A stretch of DNA of 64,000 nt from JABSQH01 sp039177505 (lineage in GTDB: Bacteria > Actinomycetota > Acidimicrobiia > Acidimicrobiales > Ilumatobacteraceae): the NCBI GenBank assembly GCA_039177505.1, contig JBCDFR010000004.1:1-64000 (forward strand), given 5' to 3'. A program made the translations under genes and the position numbers. Below are positions 42,836-50,513 of the stretch, in pieces; the stretch's first letter is position 1, and each line of letters opens with the position of its first letter. The notes below the pieces were generated by a model. It made no database searches, was not told where the DNA came from, and saw only the letters and a program-made list of their open reading frames with translations.

Positions 42836-44233
42836 ATGAATACGAGCCCGATGAGTGAACCTGTTGCGGGACTCGATGCGGGGTTCTTGCTCACCGAGAC
42901 GTCGACGATGCGCTGGCACGTCATCGGAGTCTTGATCGTCGATCCCTCGACTGCGACCGAACAATTCGGCCTGGCCAGCATCGCGCGACTGCTCGAGCTT
43001 CGGTTGGGGCAGATCGAGGCATTCCGCAAGACCGTTGATGGCGGGCCACTTGGCCTGTGGCCACAGTGGTCAGAGGCCGGAGAGGTGGACATTGCCGACC
43101 ACCTCCATCGAGCCGAGGTCCCCGACGACGCCACGATGGACGACATCGCCAACTTCGTTGCCCGCCTCGACGAGGTGCAACTCGATCGCAGTCGGCCACT
43201 CTGGGAGATGCACGTCGTCGAGAGCATGGCCGGCGGTCGAGCCGCCGTCGTCGCCAAGCTCCACCATGCGCTCGCAGACGGCGTCTCTGCGGTCGGCATC
43301 CTCGCCGCGTTACTCGACCTTGAGCCGCTTTCAGCCGGCCCACCCGCCGTGGATCTTGCGCCCGCTGCTCCACCGGAGGCGCCCAGCTTGGTCGATCTTC
43401 CGCAACTGGTCGCCCGTGCCGGCTGGCACGCCGCGCGGGCCGGCGTTCGAGCGGCCCACAGAGTGGTGACGGAAGGGAGGCACTCGTTCGGATTCCTGTC
43501 GGCACGCGACCCATGGCATGCGCCACTGACCGCTCGCCGCCAGGTCGCACTCGGTTCCCTGCGGTTCGACGACATGCTGCGTGCGAAGAACTCCTACGAG
43601 GTCACGTTCAACACGATGGTGTTGGCAACGGTGACCACAGCACTCCGGGAGTGGCTGCACGACAACGACCAACTCCCTGATCGAAGTCTGCTCGCCACCC
43701 TGCCGGTGTCGATTCGGGACGGAGAGTCGACACTCTCATCGCGAAACCAGGTGTCGGCGATCTTCGTGTCGCTCCCAGTGCACATTGCCGACTCGGCCAA
43801 ACGCATCCAAATGATCGACGACGACATGTCGAAATCAAAGGCGCTTCATGGCGCCGCGGGCGAGACGACGCTCGGTGACCTCGCGGCGGTTGCGCCATGG
43901 CCCACCCTCGGCCTGCTGTGGCGAGCTGCGCGGCGTGCCGGCGCGGCGCGTCTGCTGCCTCCGGCGACAAACCTCGTGCTCAGTTCGGTCCCCGGTCCAC
44001 CGGTTCCCCTCTACCTTGCAGGAGCCAAGCTCACCGGTCTGCATCCACTCGGTCCGCTCCTCGAAGGTGTACCGCTCAACCTCACCGCCGTCAGCTACGC
44101 CGGATGCGTGGACATCGGCATCGTCTCTTGTCCCGATGTGCTGCCCGACATCACATCGATGGCCGCCCATCTCGAACCTGCGCTCGCCAATATCTTGGAC
44201 ACCGCTCCACTCGCTGGCCAGGCGGCTGAGTGA
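42836..44233 (+). CDS. WS/DGAT wax ester synthase/diacylglycerol acyltransferase
   Basis: This 465-residue bifunctional-type acyltransferase has the catalytic HHALADG (His143, His144, Asp148) of the HHxxxDG motif, PLWEMHVVESMAGG before it and NLVLSSVPGPPVPLYLAGA near the C-terminus. The family makes wax esters or triacylglycerol from acyl-CoA and an alcohol or diacylglycerol at the membrane face, as storage lipid. Members are common in actinobacteria. It begins at ATG 42836. Confidence 0.92.
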   Translation: MNTSPMSEPVAGLDAGFLLTETSTMRWHVIGVLIVDPSTATEQFGLASIARLLELRLGQIEAFRKTVDGGPLGLWPQWSEAGEVDIADHLHRAEVPDDATMDDIANFVARLDEVQLDRSRPLWEMHVVESMAGGRAAVVAKLHHALADGVSAVGILAALLDLEPLSAGPPAVDLAPAAPPEAPSLVDLPQLVARAGWHAARAGVRAAHRVVTEGRHSFGFLSARDPWHAPLTARRQVALGSLRFDDMLRAKNSYEVTFNTMVLATVTTALREWLHDNDQLPDRSLLATLPVSIRDGESTLSSRNQVSAIFVSLPVHIADSAKRIQMIDDDMSKSKALHGAAGETTLGDLAAVAPWPTLGLLWRAARRAGAARLLPPATNLVLSSVPGPPVPLYLAGAKLTGLHPLGPLLEGVPLNLTAVSYAGCVDIGIVSCPDVLPDITSMAAHLEPALANILDTAPLAGQAAE

Positions 44234-44282
44234 TTCGACTGGCGGCCCGGTCACCGATCCCACAGGTCGGGGCGTCGACGAC

Positions 44283-44463
44283 ATGTCGCGTCGCCCTGAC
44301 CGAATCGTCGGTATCGGCCTCGCAGACCACCCGATCGGCGATCTCCTCGACGCCAGCCGCAACGTCACCGTGAACTCCGACGACCGGGCATACTTCCGCG
44401 GCACCTCACCGACTATCTGCTCGCAACGATCTCAGCAACCGACGGTCGTCGCCCGCCCGTTGC
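44283..44463 (+). pseudogene. Adenosine/adenine deaminase C-terminal remnant
   Basis: A short stretch translates as GLADHPIGDLLDASRNVTVN followed by SDDRAYFRG. This is the late catalytic region of the adenosine/adenine deaminase family (HPI...LLDAG...VTVNSDDPAYF). Directly after the glycine the continuation LTDYLLATISATDG appears only in a second frame, from about 44405, so a frameshift separates the parts. No N-terminal metal-binding half is present. This is a decayed tail of a lost gene between the WS/DGAT gene and the AAA ATPase. The flanks show no mobile element. Confidence 0.6.
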
Positions 44464-45600
44464 TCAGTCGTTGTTGTCCGTTGATGCTGACGACTGAGCG
44501 AGGCTCCCGTCAGCGTCGAAGTGACCGGAGCGAATGGCGGCGACGCGGATTCGGGCTCGGTGGCCGGGGATCGCGAAGTCGATGACCCCGCGGGCGACTT
44601 CGGAGATGACACCGGCCTTGATCAGTTGGGCACGGTACTTGCCGACGTGCTGGGGGGTGCGGTCGAGCCGCCGACCGATGTCGCTGGTGTGGCTTGGCCC
44701 GTCATCGACGGCCATTGCTTGCAGGAACTGTGATTGCGCGCCTGTGAGGCGCACTTCGAGGCCACTGATCGCGCCAGCGAGCTCGTGGTCGCAGCGGGGA
44801 AGCGCGTCATAGACGTCTTGGACTCCGATGCGTCCGTTGTCGGTGCGGTCCCAGGACCAGTAGCCAACGAGCTGCAACATGTACGGATAGCCCGCCGACG
44901 CGGTGACCGCAAGGTCAACTGCGTCCCCGCTCCACGTCCCGCCGGCATCGGCGGCAGTGGCCAACAGGCCTTGGCGGACCGCATCGGGGCTGAGTTCTTC
45001 GAGTTCGGGTTTGGTGCATCGTCCAAGGAACGTTGCCCGGTCGTCGGGGTCTTGTGGCAGCCCGGCGACGACGAGTGCCACCGGTCGGTCCTGGCGCACC
45101 AGGTGCTGAACGGCATTACCGACGTAGCCGGCCTCGTCACGCGAGGCGCTGTGGATCTCATCGACCGTGATGAGCAACCCGTTCGGTGCGTCGCGCTGAT
45201 CGAGCCCATCAGCGATCACGTCGCGCAACGTTGCTTCGACCTGTTCGGGGTCCGACAGCTCCAATGCCACACCGCCGATCGGTGTCGACACCCCGCCGCT
45301 GCGAACACGGCGCGGCGGCTCAGCGATCGTTTCGCGTTGAACACGCTGCGCAACCCGTTTCCACAACGACCACGGACTTTGACCGTCCTCTTGAACGACG
45401 GCCCATCCGGCCCCCGCAGCGAGGTCCTGGATTTCGTTTAACAGCACCGTCTTGCCAGAGCCTCGACGGCCGCGCAACCATGTCGTGCGATGCGGATCGT
45501 AGGACCCACCGAAGGCCCGACTGATCTCTGCCAACACTTGATCTCGCCCCACGAGTAGATGTGGCGATGTCCCGAAACCGGGAGTGAAAGGATTCTCCAC
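44464..45600 (-). CDS. AAA ATPase with winged-helix C-terminus (archaeal ATPase-like)
   Basis: This 378-residue protein starts NPFTPGFGTSPHLLVGRDQV, with the P-loop GRRGSGKTVLLNEI, Walker B GLLITVDEIHSA and sensor-like LVVAGLPQDPDD. Residues about 300-360 form a winged helix (HTSDIGRRLDRTPQHVGKYR). The layout fits the archaeal-type ATPase/ORC-like group, often found in mobile or defence settings and without a defined role. GTG 45600 is used, with GGAGG seven bases before it. A 31-bp palindrome lies just upstream in the divergent region with the tautomerase operon. Confidence 0.82.
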   Translation of the reverse strand: MENPFTPGFGTSPHLLVGRDQVLAEISRAFGGSYDPHRTTWLRGRRGSGKTVLLNEIQDLAAGAGWAVVQEDGQSPWSLWKRVAQRVQRETIAEPPRRVRSGGVSTPIGGVALELSDPEQVEATLRDVIADGLDQRDAPNGLLITVDEIHSASRDEAGYVGNAVQHLVRQDRPVALVVAGLPQDPDDRATFLGRCTKPELEELSPDAVRQGLLATAADAGGTWSGDAVDLAVTASAGYPYMLQLVGYWSWDRTDNGRIGVQDVYDALPRCDHELAGAISGLEVRLTGAQSQFLQAMAVDDGPSHTSDIGRRLDRTPQHVGKYRAQLIKAGVISEVARGVIDFAIPGHRARIRVAAIRSGHFDADGSLAQSSASTDNND

Positions 45601-45622
45601 TAGCCGACCTCCACGGTGAATG

Positions 45623-45653
45623 TCGGTATATTCGACGTAAAGTAATATACCGA
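45623..45653. promoter_or_regulatory. 10-bp inverted repeat upstream of the AAA ATPase
   Basis: TCGGTATATT (45623-45632) and AATATACCGA (45644-45653) are perfect inverted copies separated by 11 bp. The A/T-rich arms stand out from the surrounding high-GC sequence and contain -10-like TATATT on either strand. It is a plausible operator or promoter core for the ATPase gene that starts at 45600. No cognate regulator is evident, though the ATPase's own winged helix is a candidate. Confidence 0.6.
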
Positions 45654-45682
45654 AGTTCACCGCGCTTCCAGGATCGCCGCTC

Positions 45683-45705
45683 GAAGATGAGGTAGCCTCA
45701 TCTTC
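45683..45705 (+). promoter_or_regulatory. 23-bp perfect palindrome at the tautomerase start, probable TetR operator
   Basis: GAAGATGAGG (45683-45692) and CCTCATCTTC (45696-45705) are exact inverted copies around TAG, ending on the base before the ATG. A -10-like TAGCCT (45693-45698) lies within it, at a distance that would make the transcript leaderless. The TetR-type repressor encoded by the second gene of this operon is the obvious ligand. Confidence 0.75.
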
Positions 45706-46155
45706 ATGCCAATCGCCACAGTTCGCGTCCCGTCCGACTCCTTCGACGACGATCTCCGTCGCGCCATCGTCAACGACCTCACCTCGGCGATCGCCGATGC
45801 CGAGCAGATCCCGACCGAGCCCGAAATCCAAGGCCAGATCGTGATCCTGTGGGACGAAATCGACGCGCCTCACGTTCACGTCAACGGCGCGGAGGTCGCC
45901 GAGTTCGGCGTCCCGGTGTTCGTCGACATCCAGCCACCGGCCGGCGCACTCGAGCAAGCGCGCATGGACGCCTTCGTCGAGGCGGTCGATCGATCGTTCC
46001 GCGACCACCCGCCGGCCGACGGCCGACCCGTGTTCACATCGGTCATCGTGAGCGACGTTGGTGACGGCAGATGGGGTATCGACGGCCAGGTGCGCCACCT
46101 CGGTGATTTCGCCAGAGCGGCCGGGTACCGCCACCTCCAGCACCTCGTCTCGTGA
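45706..46155 (+). CDS. Tautomerase-superfamily protein
   Basis: This 149-residue protein starts MPIATVRVPSDSF, so Pro would be the N-terminal catalytic residue after Met removal, as in 4-oxalocrotonate tautomerase relatives. At about twice the length of the smallest members it probably has two beta-alpha-beta units (second near VFTSVIVSDVGDGRWGIDG). Possible activities include tautomerase or dehalogenase. The transcript is likely leaderless. It overlaps the TetR gene (GTGA). Confidence 0.82.
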   Translation: MPIATVRVPSDSFDDDLRRAIVNDLTSAIADAEQIPTEPEIQGQIVILWDEIDAPHVHVNGAEVAEFGVPVFVDIQPPAGALEQARMDAFVEAVDRSFRDHPPADGRPVFTSVIVSDVGDGRWGIDGQVRHLGDFARAAGYRHLQHLVS

Positions 46156-46724
46156 CAGTCGCCCAAGGCCGACGCCCGGTCCAGCAACGGGGCATCGAGA
46201 AACGGAACTCGATCCTCGACGCAGCGGCACATCAACTCCGTCGGCGCGGACTCCCAATCAACCTCACCGCAGTGGCCGAGATGGCCGAGGTCCCGATCGG
46301 GTCCGTCTACCAGTACTTCCCATCGCACGCCGCGCTGATCGTCGGGCTCGCCGAACGACACCTGCGCACGGTGGGAGGTGAGATCGTCAACCAACTGGTC
46401 GACGGAGACACCGTCGCCGATGCGCCCGACGCGATCGAGAGCGCACTGCGGGCCTACCTCGCCGTCGCCGACGACCCGCTGCAGGTTGCGATCATGCGGG
46501 CGATCCGCGCCGACGACGCACTCCGTGCGATCGACCGAAACGACACACAAGCGAACGCCCGACGTCTCGCCACGAAGCTCGCCGCTGGGGGTGTCGCGGT
46601 GTCGGCGACGCGGCTCGGGCTGGTGATCGATCTCGCCGGCGAGACGATCCTGCTCCTCGCCGATCGCGATCCCACCCAGCGGGCCGAACTCGCGGACGAG
46701 TTCATCGCGCTTGTCACCCGGTGA
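46152..46724 (+). CDS. TetR-family transcriptional regulator
   Basis: This 190-residue repressor has an N-terminal helix-turn-helix (RNSILDAAAHQLRRRG, then AVAEMAEVPIGSVYQYFPSH), followed by a helical ligand domain. It is coupled to the tautomerase by a GTGA overlap and should bind the 23-bp palindrome in front of that gene, giving autoregulation. The inducer may be the tautomerase substrate or product. Confidence 0.9.
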   Translation: MTVAQGRRPVQQRGIEKRNSILDAAAHQLRRRGLPINLTAVAEMAEVPIGSVYQYFPSHAALIVGLAERHLRTVGGEIVNQLVDGDTVADAPDAIESALRAYLAVADDPLQVAIMRAIRADDALRAIDRNDTQANARRLATKLAAGGVAVSATRLGLVIDLAGETILLLADRDPTQRAELADEFIALVTR

Positions 46725-47192
46725 CCCGGTCGAGATCGAAAGTGTGGTCCTACGCAAGGCCCGTTCCGGGGAGCGATGTGGGCTTGTCGAGCGCGACGCA
46801 GAGCACCTAGCGCACGATCGCAGATTGGCGTCTTTGGTCTCCAGAAATCGGGCCGGTGGGTGTCAACGGACCCGACACCTCGTCGAGACCGTCGATTCGA
46901 CCGGGATCAGATCGGTGTCTCGGCCCCCATCTCACCTACTGATACGCGACCCAGCTCCTCGATTGCCGCCGAGGCGAGCGCCTCGCAGCCCATTGGGCTG
47001 GGGTGGCTCGGTCGGCGGACCACATCTTGGCCGAGCTCAGTACGTCGTTCGCGTCGATCACCCTCAACTGCGGATACGTGCGTCTCGACCGGCTCAAGTG
47101 GCTGTCGAGTTGCCCGATGCGGCTTCGAAGCCGTGTCGATTCGGTCGTGGGCAGCAGAGTGAAGTTGCGCACGCGACCTATCAGATGTCTGG
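46725..47192. other. About 470 bp without a recognisable gene
   Basis: No frame on either strand gives a protein I can support. The open frame 46711-47271 crosses the antisense of the tRNA and has an arginine-rich, low-complexity translation. No transposase, att-like repeat of the tRNA end or small-RNA signature is evident. It could hold the remnant of an insertion beside the tRNA gene. Confidence 0.45.
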
Positions 47193-47268
47193 TGGCGCCC
47201 CTGGCAGGGATCGAACCTGCGACGCACGGTTTAGGAAACCGACGCTCTATCCACTGAGCTACAGGGGC
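47193..47268 (-). tRNA. tRNA-Arg (anticodon CCT)
   Basis: The minus strand folds as a full cloverleaf of 76 nt with an encoded CCA. It has a 7-bp acceptor stem (GCCCCTG with CAGGGGC), a D-arm GCTC-AGTGGATA-GAGC, an anticodon loop TTCCTAA giving CCT (reads AGG) and a T-arm GCAGG-TTCGATC-CCTGC. The first anticodon-stem pair (27-43) is T-T. The discriminator is G. The gene lies 270 bp before the NHLM export operon, on the other strand. Confidence 0.95.
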
Positions 47269-47538
47269 TGAGGCGGCTGCCAACCGCCGAACTGACGTCG
47301 AAGTCAACCGGTACAACCCGTTCTCTGCAAGCGCTCTCCGCCGCAATCGGTGCCGCTCGACGAATGCGCGTAGCGCCAACAGACGGCCGCACATACCACA
47401 GATCGGATTGGCTACAGTCCCACCCATCGGTACGTCGGGCGGACGGAGTACAGCGGAAGGTCCCGGATCGGCAACGGTGGACAAGATGGCGACACCTGGC
47501 AGCACTGACGCCTCGCTGCCGATCGGACACGGGCACGC

Positions 47539-48333
47539 ATGAACTCCGAGAACCAACCAGACCTCTCGCCGAAGATCGCTCCGTCGTCACCGACCGAGCG
47601 GCTCGACGGCGTCATCGCAGTGACTCGCACTCGCGTCTGGATGGGGCTGGCCGCACTGGCCGTCACTGTCGCGGGACTCGCGGTGTGGGCCGCCTTGGCA
47701 GAGATCAGCGTGACCACGGACTTGCGCGGAGTAGCGATCTCGGGAGGTGCATTCACCCAGGTCAGCGCAAGCGATGCAGGTGTATTGGTCGAATACACGG
47801 CGCCGGTCGGTTCCACGGTGGTGACGGGCGACGAGATCGCGGTGCTCTCGAACAACGGCCAGACCAGCACCGTCCCGGCGCCGATCGACGGTGTCGTCGC
47901 GTCGCACGTCGCAGGCGTCGGCGCCGCAGTGGCGGAGTCCGACACCGTCGCGATCATCGAACCCAACGGGCAACCGACAGTGCGCGCGTTCGTGTCGACG
48001 GCCGACATCCAAGAGCTTCATGTCGGCGATAAAGCGATCATCTCGTTCGATCAACTCGACAACAACTTCGCGCCGGTCGAGGGCGTCGTCGCAGCCGTGT
48101 CGCCGTTGCCACTCGATCTCGACGGCGTCGCTCTCGCCGTGGGAGATCCAGCCCTCGCCACTGTGCTGGTCGATGACGCCGAGGCCGTCGTCGAGGTCGA
48201 GATCGAGGTTGCCGACGATGTCGACATCACTACGCTGCGCGCCGCATCGGAGGACGGGGCGACGGGGTTCTTCACGGCCGACGTAACGATCATCCTTCGG
48301 CGCGAGACGCCGTTGCAGTTCATTCTCCCGTGA
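47539..48333 (+). CDS. HlyD-like NHLM secretion protein
   Basis: This 264-residue membrane-fusion (periplasmic adaptor-like) protein has a short cytosolic N-terminus, one membrane helix (about 33-53) and a lipoyl/barrel domain with VPAPIDGVVASHVAGVGAAV, typical of HlyD relatives. No coiled-coil hairpin is visible, as in short secretion proteins of NHLM bacteriocin systems. It is the first gene of an operon with two NHLM-type ABC transporters and a sulfotransferase, and the stop overlaps the next start (GTGA). A tiny frame (47477-47542) ends on its ATG. Its natural cargo would be peptides with NHLP leaders such as those at 27.9 and 29.7 kb. Confidence 0.85.
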   Translation: MNSENQPDLSPKIAPSSPTERLDGVIAVTRTRVWMGLAALAVTVAGLAVWAALAEISVTTDLRGVAISGGAFTQVSASDAGVLVEYTAPVGSTVVTGDEIAVLSNNGQTSTVPAPIDGVVASHVAGVGAAVAESDTVAIIEPNGQPTVRAFVSTADIQELHVGDKAIISFDQLDNNFAPVEGVVAAVSPLPLDLDGVALAVGDPALATVLVDDAEAVVEVEIEVADDVDITTLRAASEDGATGFFTADVTIILRRETPLQFILP

Positions 48334-50513
48334 GTGACACCGTCGACAGTCGCACTCAACGGCGGGGCGTGCGAACCCCATCAGTGCTGCAGATCGAAGC
48401 CACCGAGTGCGGCGCTGCCTCGTTGGCGATGATCCTCGGCTACTTCGGACGCCACGTCACACTCGAGGAGCTGCGCGTCGCGATGGCGGTCTCCCGCGAC
48501 GGCGTATCGGCGCGACGAATCGTGGAGGTCGCTCGGACCCACAAGCTGTCGGCGGGAGGGCAGCGTCGCTCGGTCGACCAGCTCAACTACTGCCCAGTCC
48601 CGTTCATCGCATTCATGGCCGACTCGCACTTCCTCGTCGTCGAAGCCATCCGATCGGACCGCGTGCGAGTGAACGACCCCGGCTCTGGACGGCGTTGGAT
48701 TCCGATGGACGACTTTCGAGCCGAGTACTCCGGGATCGTCTTGCACTTCGCACCGACCGAGGACTTCGAGGAGCGCCGCGCCCCCCACCGTGAACATCCT
48801 CTGGCAGAAATGCTCGCGCTTGCGCGTCGGTCGCCATCGGGCCTGGTGGCAGCGTTCCTTGCAGGCATGCTGCTCGTCGTACCGACCGTGGTCGGTGCGC
48901 TGCTCACTTCGCTGTTCGTCGAACAGGTACTCGATGCCGGTGAGGGAGTCTGGGTTGGCCGGATTCTGGCCGTCGCAACGATCGTCGCGGTCGCCACGTT
49001 GGGTCTCGTTGCGTTGCAGCAGCGGGTGTTGTTACGAATGCAGACACGACTATCGATCGCGATGTCATGGCGGTTCGTCGACCGCCTCCTCCGGCTGCCG
49101 ATGTCGTACTTCTCGGCGCGGTACGAAGGCGGCCTCGTCACGCGCATCGAGCTCAACTCATCGTTGGCTCAGCTCGTCTCGGTACAGCTCACCACCGTGA
49201 TGATCTCGCTCGTCACGATGACCCTGTATGCGGTCGTCCTGCTCTGGATCGACACATGGCTCGGCCTACTCGCCATCGTTGTTGCGACGCTCAACGCTGT
49301 TGCGCTGACCGCCGTTGCGCGGCAACGTATCGATACCAGCCGCCAGGTCCAGGTCAGTCAGCTTCGTCTCGATGGTCGCACCTACTTGGGCGCCAGCCAA
49401 TTGGAGGACATCAAGGCCACCGGTGCCGACCAAGAGTTCTTCGAGGGCTGGACCGGCAACCAAGTGCCGGCGATCAACACCGAACAGCGCTACGGGTTGA
49501 TCACCCAGGCGCTGCTGATCGCTCCGGTGTTCCTCTCCACGCTGAGCACCGTCGCCGTGCTCGGCGTGGGTGGGTGGCTCGTGATCGATGGCCGATTGAA
49601 CGTTCCGCAACTGATCGGTTTCCAGGTGCTCATGGCATCGTTCCTGGCTCCGATCAACGCCTTGGTCGCTGCGTCGGGGCAGTTCCAAGATGCCCAGGCG
49701 TGGCTGCAACAGGTCGACGACGTGTTCAACGAACCAGTCGACCCCGTGCTCACCGACGGCGCCGACGACGACCCGACCGAGCCGGTCGACCGTTTGGAGG
49801 GGTCGGTCGAACTGCGCAACGTCACATTCGGCTACACGCCAGGCGCGGCGCCCGCCGTCGATGATGTGTCGGTGCGGATCGCGCCAGGCCAACGAGTGGC
49901 CATCGTCGGCCGGACCGGCAGCGGAAAGTCGACGCTCGCCAGCCTCGTGGCGGGCCTCTACCAGCCGTGGTCGGGCGAGATCCTGTTCGACGGCCGCAGA
50001 CGGCACGAATATCCCGCTGCGGTGATGACTTCGTCGCTCGCCAAGGTCGACCAATCGATCATGCTGTTCGCCGGAAGCATCGCCGAGAACGTGCGGCTGT
50101 GGGACGACACGATTTCGGCGGAGCGCATGATTCGGGCCGTCGAAGACGCCGCCATCGCAGAGGAGCTGTTCGCCAAGCGAGGCGGGCTGTCCTACGAACT
50201 CGCCGACAGCGGCCGCAACCTCAGCGGCGGCCAACGCCAACGGCTCGAGATCGCCCGAGCGCTCGCCGGCGATCCAACGATCGTGGTGCTCGACGAAGCC
50301 ACCAGCGCACTCGACCCCCTGACCGAGGAACGCATCGATCAACAGCTTCGACGCCGTGGATGTACGTGTCTGATCATCGCCCACCGGTTGTCGACCATCC
50401 GCGACTGCGACCAGATCCTCGTGCTCGACGGCGGTGTCGTCGCCGAGAGCGGCACCCACGACGAGCTCATCGCCAACGGCAGCATCTACCCGGACTTGGT
50501 GGCCGGTGGCTGA
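48330..50513 (+). CDS. Peptidase-containing ABC transporter, NHLM type (PCAT)
   Basis: This 727-residue exporter has a C39 peptidase at the N-terminus with the catalytic Cys27 in QIEATECGAASLAM, an oxyanion Gln21, His100 (MADSHFLVVEA) and Asp116 (VNDPGSG). A six-helix permease domain (about 155-440) and an ATPase domain follow: Walker A VGRTGSGKST, signature LSGGQRQR and Walker B VVLDEATSALD. PCATs cut leaders after a double-glycine site while exporting the core. The NHLP leaders in this window end in SGGG and SGAG, which fits. It overlaps the secretion protein by GTGA and the next transporter by eight bases. Confidence 0.93.
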   Translation: MSDTVDSRTQRRGVRTPSVLQIEATECGAASLAMILGYFGRHVTLEELRVAMAVSRDGVSARRIVEVARTHKLSAGGQRRSVDQLNYCPVPFIAFMADSHFLVVEAIRSDRVRVNDPGSGRRWIPMDDFRAEYSGIVLHFAPTEDFEERRAPHREHPLAEMLALARRSPSGLVAAFLAGMLLVVPTVVGALLTSLFVEQVLDAGEGVWVGRILAVATIVAVATLGLVALQQRVLLRMQTRLSIAMSWRFVDRLLRLPMSYFSARYEGGLVTRIELNSSLAQLVSVQLTTVMISLVTMTLYAVVLLWIDTWLGLLAIVVATLNAVALTAVARQRIDTSRQVQVSQLRLDGRTYLGASQLEDIKATGADQEFFEGWTGNQVPAINTEQRYGLITQALLIAPVFLSTLSTVAVLGVGGWLVIDGRLNVPQLIGFQVLMASFLAPINALVAASGQFQDAQAWLQQVDDVFNEPVDPVLTDGADDDPTEPVDRLEGSVELRNVTFGYTPGAAPAVDDVSVRIAPGQRVAIVGRTGSGKSTLASLVAGLYQPWSGEILFDGRRRHEYPAAVMTSSLAKVDQSIMLFAGSIAENVRLWDDTISAERMIRAVEDAAIAEELFAKRGGLSYELADSGRNLSGGQRQRLEIARALAGDPTIVVLDEATSALDPLTEERIDQQLRRRGCTCLIIAHRLSTIRDCDQILVLDGGVVAESGTHDELIANGSIYPDLVAGG

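Noticed and set aside
46711..47271. A 186-codon frame beside the tRNA
   Set aside because: It covers the antisense of the tRNA and is Arg-rich without family resemblance.
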